A stretch of 64,000 bases of DNA from an uncultured Holdemania sp. (GTDB lineage Bacteria > Bacillota_I > Bacilli_A > Erysipelotrichales > Erysipelotrichaceae), in the NCBI GenBank assembly GCA_904395815.1, contig CAJFOC010000035.1, positions 29,624 to 93,623 of the forward strand, in the 5' to 3' direction. This document shows positions 44,180 to 52,535 of this stretch, in pieces (the first letter of the stretch is position 1; every line of letters starts with the position of its first letter). The translations under genes were made by a program, and so were the position numbers. The notes below the pieces were generated by a model, which saw only the letters and a program-made list of their open reading frames with translations, did not search any database and was not told the origin of the DNA.

Positions 44180-45358
44180 TTACAGGCTGCGAAGCAGTTC
44201 AGCGACCTGCAGTTTGTCTTCTTCGGAAGGCAGTTCAATCATCGTTTCATAGGAAATTTCCCGATTCTGCGGACAGCTCAGGTAACCGAAATACCCCTGA
44301 GAGTAACAGACCGGCACTTCTTTTTTTGGATCCAGCCCCTGCAGATAGCCGGAAAACAGTTCGAAGGGGTTGAAGACAAATCGAAACGGTCCCAGTGATA
44401 CGCGGGTAAAGCGAACTTTTTCCGGCAGAGCAGGCAGCGCTTTGCGGCAGCGTTCGATTACCTGGGAAGCAGTCTGCAGTTCGCGGATTTCCTTTTCGCT
44501 TAAGCCGGAAACATTCAGAGCCTTCACATCGACGGATTTCACTTCCTTGTGAATTTCCAGCAGCGATTCCCGAATGTCCAGGACAAGTTTCTGACGATGC
44601 GGCATCAGCTTCATCATCTCTTCCCAGGCGGCCGCAATCTCATTTCCCAGCCGAATTACCTCGTCATAGTTTTTATCATGACGGGTAAATCGAGTGGAAA
44701 CATCGCCGGCCGGTCCCTGCAGGAAAAGGAAGAATTCCTTGGGATAGCGCTGCTTCAGCACATCCAGAGCGACGCCTGGATAATCCGAGGATAAATAATC
44801 GCAGTTTTCAGCGGAAATTGTCGGATGACAGTTATAGAAAAGAAAATTGCCGATGCGGTTATCGCCTTTGAAAAAGCTCAGGACACCGGCCAGAACATTC
44901 TGATCCGTACCGGACGACAGCCGGCAGCGGCCCACACCGGTAAAATTTCTGATCTGCCAGGAAACGCTGAGGTCGCACTCTTCACTCATCCGGCAATTGC
45001 GCACAAGATTGCTCAGCTTGATATCCAGGCTTTCCATATACGCGGTATTTTCTTCAAACAGTCCCATCGCGTTGCACAGCGAAGGGGCATAATGGGTATG
45101 AGAGCTGCTGAAGATGATGGTTGCGTTCTCCCGGGTCCAGCGCCGCAGCGACTCTTCCATGCGCTGCTGAACATCCTGGGAGATCCCCAGCGAATCAAAG
45201 GTAATCAATACGAGCTGATGCTGTTCATCCTCCAGCCTGAGACAGCGGGCGTAGAGATCGCCGCGTACCTTGCTGAGCGGTTCGGACTGTGTCAGAAACC
45301 CGACCGGAAGCGTACTGAAGGTCGGATTGATACAGACCTGATTGTATCCGATTTTCAC
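44180..45358 (-). CDS. Cytosolic neutral-ceramidase-like hydrolase
   Basis: 392 residues resembling the N-terminal zinc-amidase half of neutral/alkaline ceramidases (PF04734). It opens with a VCINPTFSTLPVGF segment. FSSSHTHYAPS near 83 and YNCHPTISAEN near 178 carry metal-type His residues, and LQGPAGDVSTRF near 215 is a family block. There is no signal peptide and it is much shorter than secreted ceramidases, so another amide or lactone is a likely substrate. The GTG start follows GAGGGA. It has its own promoter. Confidence 0.75.
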   Translation of the reverse strand: MKIGYNQVCINPTFSTLPVGFLTQSEPLSKVRGDLYARCLRLEDEQHQLVLITFDSLGISQDVQQRMEESLRRWTRENATIIFSSSHTHYAPSLCNAMGLFEENTAYMESLDIKLSNLVRNCRMSEECDLSVSWQIRNFTGVGRCRLSSGTDQNVLAGVLSFFKGDNRIGNFLFYNCHPTISAENCDYLSSDYPGVALDVLKQRYPKEFFLFLQGPAGDVSTRFTRHDKNYDEVIRLGNEIAAAWEEMMKLMPHRQKLVLDIRESLLEIHKEVKSVDVKALNVSGLSEKEIRELQTASQVIERCRKALPALPEKVRFTRVSLGPFRFVFNPFELFSGYLQGLDPKKEVPVCYSQGYFGYLSCPQNREISYETMIELPSEEDKLQVAELLRSL

Positions 45359-45382
45359 TTGTTATCCCTCATTTCATGTTTA

Positions 45383-45411
45383 ATTATAAAACGGCGGAAA
45401 AGAAAGCGCAA
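45383..45411 (-). promoter_or_regulatory. Promoter of the ceramidase-like gene
   Basis: Minus strand: TTGCGC (45411-45406), 17 bp, perfect TATAAT (45388-45383), 25 bp before the GTG. Confidence 0.65.
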
Positions 45412-45458
45412 TCATTACCCTGAAAGCAAATCCTCATCATGAAATGAATCGAATAGAA

Positions 45459-45485
45459 AACTCCGGAATGATTCATTCCGGAGTT
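45459..45485 (-). terminator. Terminator at the degV end
   Basis: AACTCCGGAATGA (45459-45471) pairs with 45473-45485, 13 bp. It includes the stop codon, and TTTTCTATTC follows on the minus strand. Confidence 0.75.
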
Positions 45486-46320
45486 ACAGATCAATACATT
45501 GAATGGCGACGCATTGAGGTCCGCCCTGAGTGATAAACACACAGGACAGCTCATAGATGACACAATCGGCGTATGGAAACTGCTGACGGACTTTGTCTGC
45601 GATCTGTTCAGCCTGTTCTCTGGCAAAAGCGTGAGAAATACTGATCTGAACCCGGCGTTCACCGGCATGCCGGCTCAGATCGCTGAGCACAGCTTTGACC
45701 GCACTGTTGAAATTGCGGCCGACAGTCAGTTTTTCCAGCCGGGTGCCGTCTTCTGACTGAACCATGACCGGCTGCAATCGAAGCAGTCCGCCCATCGCAG
45801 CCGCCGCCGGAGTACAGCGTCCGCCACGTTTCAAAAAGGCAAAATCCTGCGGCAGAAGAAACGAGCGGGTGGTGTCAGCCAGACGATCCAGCCGCCGCAG
45901 GATTTCATCCATGGCCAATCCCTGCCGGATCAGCAGGGCGGCCTGTTCGACAAGATAACGGTGCGGTCCGCAGAGCGTACGGGAATTCCAGACATGAATG
46001 CGCTGGGGGTTGCAACAATGATGACGGGCGGCTTCCGCGCTGCGATAGGTGCCGGACAGACCATCCGCCATGGAAATTACCAGAATTTCATCATCCGGAT
46101 ATCGTTCAAACACTTCGATCAGCTCGCCAATGGAGGGTTGGGAAGAAGAAGGAATGTATCCGGCCTGAATCAGTTCAAGAAATTCCGCCGCATTGATCTG
46201 CTCATATTCACGGTAGGTCTGACCGTTGATAGTGACGCACAGCGGCGTAATATCGCAGGGCAGCTGCCGGCCCTGTTCGATGGAATAAAGCGTGGAAGAG
46301 TCAGAAACCAAACGAATCAT
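45484..46320 (-). CDS. DegV family fatty-acid-binding protein
   Basis: 278 residues, a two-domain DegV/FakB fold that holds one fatty acid for phosphorylation by FakA. IRLVSDSSTLYS at the start, SSSQPSIGELIEVF near 58 (the TSQPS-like block), ISMADGLSGTYRSAE near 83, HVWNSRTLCGP near 110 and FLKRGGRCTPAAA near 168 are conserved. It could partner FakA encoded at 22667-24280. It is cotranscribed with the hemolysin-III gene upstream, 13 bp apart. Confidence 0.92.
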   Translation of the reverse strand: MIRLVSDSSTLYSIEQGRQLPCDITPLCVTINGQTYREYEQINAAEFLELIQAGYIPSSSQPSIGELIEVFERYPDDEILVISMADGLSGTYRSAEAARHHCCNPQRIHVWNSRTLCGPHRYLVEQAALLIRQGLAMDEILRRLDRLADTTRSFLLPQDFAFLKRGGRCTPAAAAMGGLLRLQPVMVQSEDGTRLEKLTVGRNFNSAVKAVLSDLSRHAGERRVQISISHAFAREQAEQIADKVRQQFPYADCVIYELSCVFITQGGPQCVAIQCIDL

Positions 46321-46333
46321 CAGATACCTCTTT

Positions 46334-47002
46334 CTACATCACCGCAATGCCGATGACGATATAAAGCAGAATGGCCAGAAAATGGAAGAAAGAGCCGATC
46401 AGAATGAAGATATGAAACAGCTCATGAAATCCCCAGCGGGCAGAAAGATTGGGCTTTTTCAGCATGTAGATGACCGCGCCGGCGGTATAGGCAATTCCGC
46501 CGGCGGCGATCAGCGCCAGACATCCGGAAGGCATGGCTGAAAATCCGTCCCAGTCAAAAACGACCGCCCATCCCATTAATAAATATAACATGGTATACAG
46601 AATACGGGGAGCATTCAGCCAGCAAATTTTAACAAGAATCCCCGCCAGCGCGATGCCCCAGATCGCAACCGTGAACAGAATTCCCCGCTGCGCCGGCAGA
46701 TAGGTCAGACAAATCGGCGTATACGTTCCGGCAATCAGCACATAGATCATGGAATGATCCAGCTTGCGAAACAGCGTGTGACGGGGCTGGCTGGACGGCA
46801 GCGTATGATAATAGCTGGAGGCGCAGTACAGCGCGATCATTGATGCCGCAAAGATGGCAGAGGACAGGATGGCGACTGGCGGACGATCCAGCACCACTCC
46901 CAGCGCCACAAAGACAGCCAGCGCCGCCACTGCAAAACAGGCACCCAGAAAATGGGTATAGCTGCTGAGCGGATCCTGAACCTGGCGAAAGTATTTCGGC
47001 AT
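46334..47002 (-). CDS. Hemolysin III/PAQR family membrane protein
   Basis: 222 residues and seven hydrophobic segments. PAQR signatures: DPLSSYTHFLGACFA near 8, the metal-type ASSYYHTLP near 65, FRKLDHSMIYVLIAGTYTP near 82 and the late GFHELFHIFILIGSFFHF near 190 with His ligands. The biological role in bacteria is unclear; a role in membrane lipid homeostasis is suggested for the family. AGGAGTGAG precedes the ATG. First gene of a two-gene unit with degV. Confidence 0.93.
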   Translation of the reverse strand: MPKYFRQVQDPLSSYTHFLGACFAVAALAVFVALGVVLDRPPVAILSSAIFAASMIALYCASSYYHTLPSSQPRHTLFRKLDHSMIYVLIAGTYTPICLTYLPAQRGILFTVAIWGIALAGILVKICWLNAPRILYTMLYLLMGWAVVFDWDGFSAMPSGCLALIAAGGIAYTAGAVIYMLKKPNLSARWGFHELFHIFILIGSFFHFLAILLYIVIGIAVM

Positions 47003-47020
47003 GGAAACTCACTCCTTCCA

Positions 47021-47082
47021 GATAATCTAGTTATCATAACCAGATCATATAAGTATCATATCACAGATGCAGAGGTTTGCAA
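47021..47082 (-). promoter_or_regulatory. Promoter and operator candidate of the hlyIII-degV unit
   Basis: Minus strand: TTGCAA (47082-47077), 16 bp, TATGAT (47060-47055). The palindrome GATAATCTAGTTATC (47021-47035) lies in the 5' untranslated part, between the start point and the ribosome site, and may bind a repressor. Confidence 0.55.
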
Positions 47083-47215
47083 CTGAATTTGCGCTGAATT
47101 CTTTGTGAACCCTGCCTGTTTCTCTTATTTGTATGCCGTTGTCTTTTCAAGGGAACCGATGTTGTCTGAAACCGGCGAAAAAGCGGAACAAACGCGGATT
47201 TCGGGGAAGATTGCA
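47083..47215. other. Spacer between divergent hlyIII and leuS promoters
   Basis: Part of the 484-bp gene-free stretch 47003-47486. An open frame here would run into the T-box and has no ribosome site. I see no further feature. Confidence 0.4.
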
Positions 47216-47244
47216 TTGACTTCACCGGCGCCATTTGATATCCT
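47216..47244 (+). promoter_or_regulatory. Promoter of the leuS T-box transcript
   Basis: TTGACT (47216-47221), 17 bp, TATCCT (47239-47244). Confidence 0.55.
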
Positions 47245-47250
47245 TGAAGA

Positions 47251-47464
47251 TGCGATGAAAAGGAACAGTAATGCTGATTTTGGCCGTTCAGAGAACCGGC
47301 GGCAGGTGCGAGCCGGAGGGCGGATCAGGATGAACTCACCTTGGAGCTGAATCGGAAAAAGGATTCCGTATTCCCACGTTACAGGGAGAAGAGGGCATGG
47401 CGGATGACCGCTGTGAACTAAGGTGGTACCGCGCGCTGACGTCCTTAGATTGAGGGCGTTTTTT
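47251..47464 (+). ncRNA. T-box leader of leuS
   Basis: The hallmark T-box AAGGTGGTACCGCG (47420-47433) is followed by a terminator stem ACGTCCT/AGGGCGT and six T residues (47439-47464), which compete with the antiterminator. Stem I lies around 47255-47350. A CTC codon in GAACTCACC (47334-47342) could be the leucine specifier, but I did not fold the stem. Uncharged tRNA-Leu should allow readthrough into leuS. Confidence 0.92.
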
Positions 47465-47486
47465 ATGTTTGAGAAGGAGTGATACG

Positions 47487-49889
47487 ATGAGCTATGACCA
47501 CAAAGTGATCGAACCGAAATGGCAGAAAATCTGGGAGGAAAAAGAAGTATTCAAAACGGATGCCTGGGATTTCAGCAAGCCGAAGTTCTATGCGCTGGAC
47601 ATGTTTCCTTATCCGTCCGGGGTTGGCCTGCATGCCGGCCATCCGGAAGGGTATACCGCCACGGATATCGTCAGCCGGATGAAGCGGATGCAGGGGTACA
47701 ACGTCCTTCATCCGATGGGATTTGACAGCTTTGGCTTGCCGGCGGAACAGTACGCGATTCAGACCGGCAACAATCCGCGTGATTTTACTCAGAAAAACAT
47801 CGAGACTTTCACCCGGCAGCTGAAAATGCTGGGTTTCAGCTATGACTGGGATCGGGTTGTTTCCACCTGTGATCCTTCTTTCTACAAGTGGACGCAATGG
47901 ATTTTCAAGCTGCTGTTTGAAAAGGGACTGGCCAAATGCGTGGATATGCCGGTCAACTGGTGCGAGGAACTGGGCACGGTGCTGGCCAACGACGAGGTCA
48001 TCGACGGCAAAAGCGAACGCGGCGGCTATCCGGTTATCCGCAAAAACATGCGTCAGTGGGTGATCGATATCGCTCAGTATGCCGAACGGCTGCTGGAAGG
48101 ACTGGAAGAGATTGACTGGCCGGAATCCACCAAGGAAATGCAGCGCAACTGGATCGGCAAATCCATCGGCGCTCATGTGGATTTTGCGGTGGATGGGTAC
48201 GACGCCGAGTTTACGGTATTCACCACACGCTGCGATACGCTGTTTGGCGCGACGTATTGCGTGCTGGCGCCGGAACATGCCCTGGTAGATCGGATCACCA
48301 CCGACGCTCAGCGCGCTGCGGTAGAAGCCTATAAAAAGCAGTGCGCTACCAAATCGGATCTGGAACGCACGGAGCTGAACAAGGAAAAGACCGGGGTTTT
48401 CACCGGCGCCTATGCGATCAATCCGGTCAACGGCAAAAAGATTCCGATCTGGATTTCCGATTATGTGCTGGCGACGTATGGTACCGGAGCGATCATGGCG
48501 GTGCCGGCTCACGATGAGCGTGACTATGAATTTGCCAGCAAGTTCGGACTGGAAATCATTCCGGTGCTGGAGGGCGGCGATGTGACGCAGGCAGCCTGGA
48601 CTCAGGATGGAACCCATATCAATTCCGATTTCATCAACGGCATGAACAAGCAGGAAGCCATCGACACGATGATTCAGTGGCTGCAGGATCATCACTGCGG
48701 TCAGCGCAAGGTCAATTACCGTCTGCGCGAATGGATTTTTGCCCGGCAGCGGTACTGGGGCGAGCCGATTCCGATCGTTCATCTGGAAAACGGGGATACC
48801 GTAGCGCTGAGCGATGACCAGCTGCCTCTGCTGTTGCCGCAGGTGGACGACTATACCCCGTCGAAAACCGGCGGTTCGCCGCTGGACAAGGCGGAAGAGT
48901 GGGTCAATGTCGAGGTTGACGGAATCAAGGGCCGGCGTGAGACGAGCACAATGCCGGGCAGCGCCGGCAGCAGCTGGTATTTTCTGCGCTATATTGATCC
49001 GCACAACGACCAGCAGCTGGCTGATCCGCAGCTGTTGAAGCACTGGCTGCCGGTCGATCTGTATATCGGCGGCCCGGAACATGCCGTCGGTCATCTTCTG
49101 TACAGCCGGATGTGGAACAACTTCCTGTATGATCAGGGTGTGGTGCCGGTGAAGGAACCGTTCCAGAAGCTGGTGCATCAGGGCATGATTCTGGGGGCCA
49201 ACGGTATCAAAATGGGCAAGCGGTATCCTGAATATGTTGTGGATCCGAATGTGGTGGTCGAGCGTTATGGCGCGGATACGCTGCGTTTGTATGAAATGTT
49301 CATGGGACCGCTGGAGGCCAGCAAGCCATGGAGCGAGGATGGCGTGGAGGCCAGCCGACGCTGGCTGGATCGGGTATGGCGTCTGATCATCGAGCAGCCG
49401 GAAAAAATTGTGGAAGAAGCGACGCCGCAGCTGGATGTCGTCTATCATTTCACGGTGAAAAAGGTAACGGAAGATATTGAATCGCTGAATTTCAACACAG
49501 CGATTTCCCAGATGATGATTTTCATCAACGAATGTTACCGCGCGCCGAAAATCAACCGCGAGATGATTCTCGGCTTCATCAAGCTGCTCAGTCCGTACGC
49601 TCCGCATCTGTGCGAAGAAATGTATCAGCGCATGACCGGTGCGGAAACGATCGCCTATCAGAGCTGGCCGACGTATGATCCTCAGAAGCTGGTGCGGGAT
49701 GAGGTGGAAATTGTCGTGCAGGTCAACGGCAAGCTGCGCGGCCGATTCACAGTCGCTGCCGATGCGTCGGAGGAACAGATGAAGGAACTGGCGCTGCAGG
49801 TGGACAACGTCCAGCCGTTTATCGAAGGCAAAACGATCCGCAAGATCATTGTCATCCGGGGGCGGGTTGTCAACATTGTGGCTCAGTAA
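47487..49889 (+). CDS. leuS: Leucine--tRNA ligase with variant KMSKS loop
   Basis: Charges tRNA-Leu. 800 residues, class Ia. [20 protein letters not shown] near 42 holds the HIGH motif, the CP1 editing domain has [14 protein letters not shown] near 237, and [17 protein letters not shown] lies near 415. The KMSKS loop reads [15 protein letters not shown] near 578: the Lys residues are kept, both Ser replaced by Gly and Arg. The anticodon domain and a short C-terminal domain ([11 protein letters not shown]) follow. The ATG at 47487 after AGAAGGAGTGA is preferred over an upstream TTG. Confidence 0.97.
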   Translation: MSYDHKVIEPKWQKIWEEKEVFKTDAWDFSKPKFYALDMFPYPSGVGLHAGHPEGYTATDIVSRMKRMQGYNVLHPMGFDSFGLPAEQYAIQTGNNPRDFTQKNIETFTRQLKMLGFSYDWDRVVSTCDPSFYKWTQWIFKLLFEKGLAKCVDMPVNWCEELGTVLANDEVIDGKSERGGYPVIRKNMRQWVIDIAQYAERLLEGLEEIDWPESTKEMQRNWIGKSIGAHVDFAVDGYDAEFTVFTTRCDTLFGATYCVLAPEHALVDRITTDAQRAAVEAYKKQCATKSDLERTELNKEKTGVFTGAYAINPVNGKKIPIWISDYVLATYGTGAIMAVPAHDERDYEFASKFGLEIIPVLEGGDVTQAAWTQDGTHINSDFINGMNKQEAIDTMIQWLQDHHCGQRKVNYRLREWIFARQRYWGEPIPIVHLENGDTVALSDDQLPLLLPQVDDYTPSKTGGSPLDKAEEWVNVEVDGIKGRRETSTMPGSAGSSWYFLRYIDPHNDQQLADPQLLKHWLPVDLYIGGPEHAVGHLLYSRMWNNFLYDQGVVPVKEPFQKLVHQGMILGANGIKMGKRYPEYVVDPNVVVERYGADTLRLYEMFMGPLEASKPWSEDGVEASRRWLDRVWRLIIEQPEKIVEEATPQLDVVYHFTVKKVTEDIESLNFNTAISQMMIFINECYRAPKINREMILGFIKLLSPYAPHLCEEMYQRMTGAETIAYQSWPTYDPQKLVRDEVEIVVQVNGKLRGRFTVAADASEEQMKELALQVDNVQPFIEGKTIRKIIVIRGRVVNIVAQ

Positions 49890-49901
49890 CGGATTGTGCG
49901 A

Positions 49902-50372
49902 ATGCGGATCACGCTGATCGCCGCGCTGGACAATCATGGCGGCATCGGCCGGGAAGGCCGGATGCCCTGGCATTGTCCGGCCGATTTGCGGCAGTTTCGC
50001 GAATACACGATGGGAAAACCGGTGCTCATGGGCCGTAAAACTGCTCTGTCGCTGAAAGCGGGGCTGCCGGGAAGACGATTATTGATTCAGAGCCGAAGCT
50101 GGAGCGGATCACAGGAAGAAACGCTGCGGTCGATGGAAGAGGCACAGGCATGGATACGCCGCCATCCTGAATATCCGGAGCTGATCATCGCCGGGGGTGG
50201 GCAGATCTATGCGCAATGGCTGGATCAGGCGCAGACTCTGCGGATCAGCCGCATTCCGATCACGGCGTCGTGCGATGTGTTCTTTCCTGTCTGGGATCCG
50301 GCGCAATGGTGTTGTGAACAGACGGAAGCGCGCGATGGCTTTGAGCTGGAAATCTGGCAGCGGATAAAATAA
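49902..50372 (+). CDS. folA: Dihydrofolate reductase
   Basis: Reduces dihydrofolate to tetrahydrofolate with NADPH; trimethoprim target. 156 residues. ALDNHGGIGREGRMPWHCPA near 8-27 with the active-site Trp and the Asp of PADLRQF. MGKPVLMGRKT near 36 binds NADPH, and ELIIAGGGQIYAQWLD near 90 is the GG motif. The start is probably the ATG at 49902; a GTG two codons earlier is possible, and the ribosome site is poor. It is read from the leuS transcript and lacks thyA nearby. Confidence 0.9.
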   Translation: MRITLIAALDNHGGIGREGRMPWHCPADLRQFREYTMGKPVLMGRKTALSLKAGLPGRRLLIQSRSWSGSQEETLRSMEEAQAWIRRHPEYPELIIAGGGQIYAQWLDQAQTLRISRIPITASCDVFFPVWDPAQWCCEQTEARDGFELEIWQRIK

Positions 50373-50407
50373 GGGAGATCAGAAAACTTTCTGACCTCCT
50401 TTTTTTA
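50373..50407 (+). terminator. Terminator after folA
   Basis: GGAG-AT-CAGAAA pairs with TTTCTG-AC-CTCC, then seven T residues. Confidence 0.85.
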
Positions 50408-50536
50408 CTGGTTCAAAGACTGTCCGCTCTTCTGTAAGGATGTAACAAAAATGTAAATCGGGAAAGAAAAATGAAAAAGGTAAGAAAAATAACAGGCAAC
50501 CGTGATATACTGAAGGCAGATTTCAGGAGGGATACG

Positions 50537-52531
50537 ATGAAAAAGATCCGATGTGAACAACTGACAGAATATCGCTTCATTTCCAATCTGCAGGCAGGAC
50601 CGGCGGCGGAAACGGCCGCTTTTGTTGTGACGCAGGCCAACCAGGATCAGGGCTATGACAGTCATCTGTGGCTGCTGGAAAAGGGAAAGGTCCGGCAGCT
50701 GACTTCCGGCAGCGAATCCGTTTATCGCTGGGAGGATGACAGCACGCTGCTGTTTCTGTCGCTGCGTACGGAAAAGGATCGCGAAGCGCTGGAACGCGGG
50801 GAGGAGCGGACGGTTTTCTGGCGGCTGAATATTCATCAGGGTGAAGCGCTGCGGGCGTTCAGCATTCCGTATACGGTCACAGACTTCCAGGTGATCGAAG
50901 CCGGAAAACTGCTGCTGACGATCCGTTATGATCTGCGCTTTTCCCGCATGGCGTTGTTGGAAGGAGAACAAAAAGCGGCGCTGCTGGAAGAAAAGCGGCA
51001 GGAACAGGATTATCAGCTGGTGACCGAAACGCCGTTTTACGCGGATGGGGCCGGATTTACCAACGGTCTGAGAACTCGTCTGGCCTTGTGGGATGAGGCG
51101 TCGCAGACGGTGGAATTTCTGACTGAGGAAACGATGATGGTGGCCGGTTCGGCTTTGAAGGGGGATCAGCTTCTTTACTGGGGAGCGGATTTTACGCAGG
51201 TGCGCGAAGTTCGCAACGGCCTGTATCATCTGGATCTGACGCAGCGAACGGTCCGCTGCCTGATTGAGCCGGGACAGCTGCAGCTGGATTTTGCGTTGTG
51301 GCTGGAAAACGACGCACTGGCGGCGGTCAGCGATGGGAAGCGGTATGGCGCCGGGGAAACGCCGGTTCTGATGCGGATCCGGACTGATACCGCGGAGCGG
51401 ACGCTGTGGAATGATAACCAGGATACTTTTGGCAATGCGGTTGGAACCGATTGCGCTTATGGTTCTTCCCGGATGTTTCTGACCGATCACGATACGCTGT
51501 ACGCGGTCATGACGATCGCCGATCATACGCCGCTGTTTCGCTTTGATGCTCAGGGACACCGCGAAGAGGTACTGCCGATGCAGGACGGCGCAATCTTCGG
51601 TTTTGATGTGCAGCAGAATAAAGCTTATCTGATTGCCATGGATCAGATGCGATTACAGGAAATCTATGAAGCGGATCTGGAAAGCGGCAGCATGAAGCAG
51701 CTGACGCATCTGAACGAGGCGACGCTGGCGGATTGTTATGTTGCCAGACCGCAGCGGATTGACTTCGGTCAGGGACCGGATCCGCTGTGGGGCTGGGTGC
51801 TTTTGCCGAAGGATTTTGATTCGCAGAAGCGCTATCCGGCGATTCTGGATATTCATGGCGGACCGCGCGCGGCCTATGGTCCGGTCTTCTATCACGAAAT
51901 GCAGCTGTGGGCCAGCGAGGGCTATTTTGTTCTGTTCTGCAATGTGCACGGCTCGGATGGCCGCGGCGATGCGTTTGCGGATCTGCGGGGAAAGTTCGGA
52001 ACGGTGGACTACGACGATTTCATGACGTTTACCGATGCCGTGCTTCAGCGCTGGCCGCAGATTGATCCGCAGCATCTGGCTGTCACCGGCGGCAGCTATG
52101 GCGGGTATATGACCAACTGGATCATCGGTCATACCGATCGCTTTGCCTGTGCTGTTTCTCAGCGTTCCATTTCCAACTGGGTATCGGAAAACATGGTGTC
52201 GGATATCGGTTTTTCCTTCGGCAATGATCAGGTAGACGCTACGCCATGGAGCGATGTCGGCAAGATTTGGGATCAGTCGCCGCTGCAGTTTGCCGACCGG
52301 GTGACAACGCCGACGCTGTTTATCCATTCTTTTGAAGATTACCGCTGTCCGATCCAGGAGGGCATGCAGATGTTCAACGCGTTATTGCATCATGGGGTGG
52401 AAACAAGAATGTGCTGTTTCCGTCAGGAAAGCCACGGTCTCAGCCGCAGCGGCAGGCCGGCGCATCGTATCCGCCGGCTGCAGGAAATCAGCGGCTGGAT
52501 TGACCGGTATTGCAAAAAGGAAGAGGAGTGA
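50537..52531 (+). CDS. S9 family serine peptidase (copy 2)
   Basis: 664 residues, no signal peptide. The N-terminal beta-propeller is less conserved. The catalytic domain from AILDIHGGPRAAYGP has Ser in VTGGSYGGYMTNW near 520, Asp in IHSFEDYRCPIQEG near 600 and His in QESHGLSRSGRP near 632. The ATG at 50537 behind AGGAGGGA was chosen; the frame is open further upstream without similarity. A TATACT at 50506 may be the -10. The next gene, 4 bp downstream, is a diverged tandem duplicate. Confidence 0.92.
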   Translation: MKKIRCEQLTEYRFISNLQAGPAAETAAFVVTQANQDQGYDSHLWLLEKGKVRQLTSGSESVYRWEDDSTLLFLSLRTEKDREALERGEERTVFWRLNIHQGEALRAFSIPYTVTDFQVIEAGKLLLTIRYDLRFSRMALLEGEQKAALLEEKRQEQDYQLVTETPFYADGAGFTNGLRTRLALWDEASQTVEFLTEETMMVAGSALKGDQLLYWGADFTQVREVRNGLYHLDLTQRTVRCLIEPGQLQLDFALWLENDALAAVSDGKRYGAGETPVLMRIRTDTAERTLWNDNQDTFGNAVGTDCAYGSSRMFLTDHDTLYAVMTIADHTPLFRFDAQGHREEVLPMQDGAIFGFDVQQNKAYLIAMDQMRLQEIYEADLESGSMKQLTHLNEATLADCYVARPQRIDFGQGPDPLWGWVLLPKDFDSQKRYPAILDIHGGPRAAYGPVFYHEMQLWASEGYFVLFCNVHGSDGRGDAFADLRGKFGTVDYDDFMTFTDAVLQRWPQIDPQHLAVTGGSYGGYMTNWIIGHTDRFACAVSQRSISNWVSENMVSDIGFSFGNDQVDATPWSDVGKIWDQSPLQFADRVTTPTLFIHSFEDYRCPIQEGMQMFNALLHHGVETRMCCFRQESHGLSRSGRPAHRIRRLQEISGWIDRYCKKEEE

Positions 52532-52535
52532 TCGG

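Noticed and set aside
47105..47350. 81-codon frame overlapping the leuS T-box
   Set aside because: No ribosome site, and it runs through the promoter and stem I of a clear T-box.
47463..49973. 836-codon open frame antisense to leuS
   Set aside because: Shadow of a high-GC coding region; composition is His/Arg/Ile-rich with no domain, and leuS is certain on the other strand.
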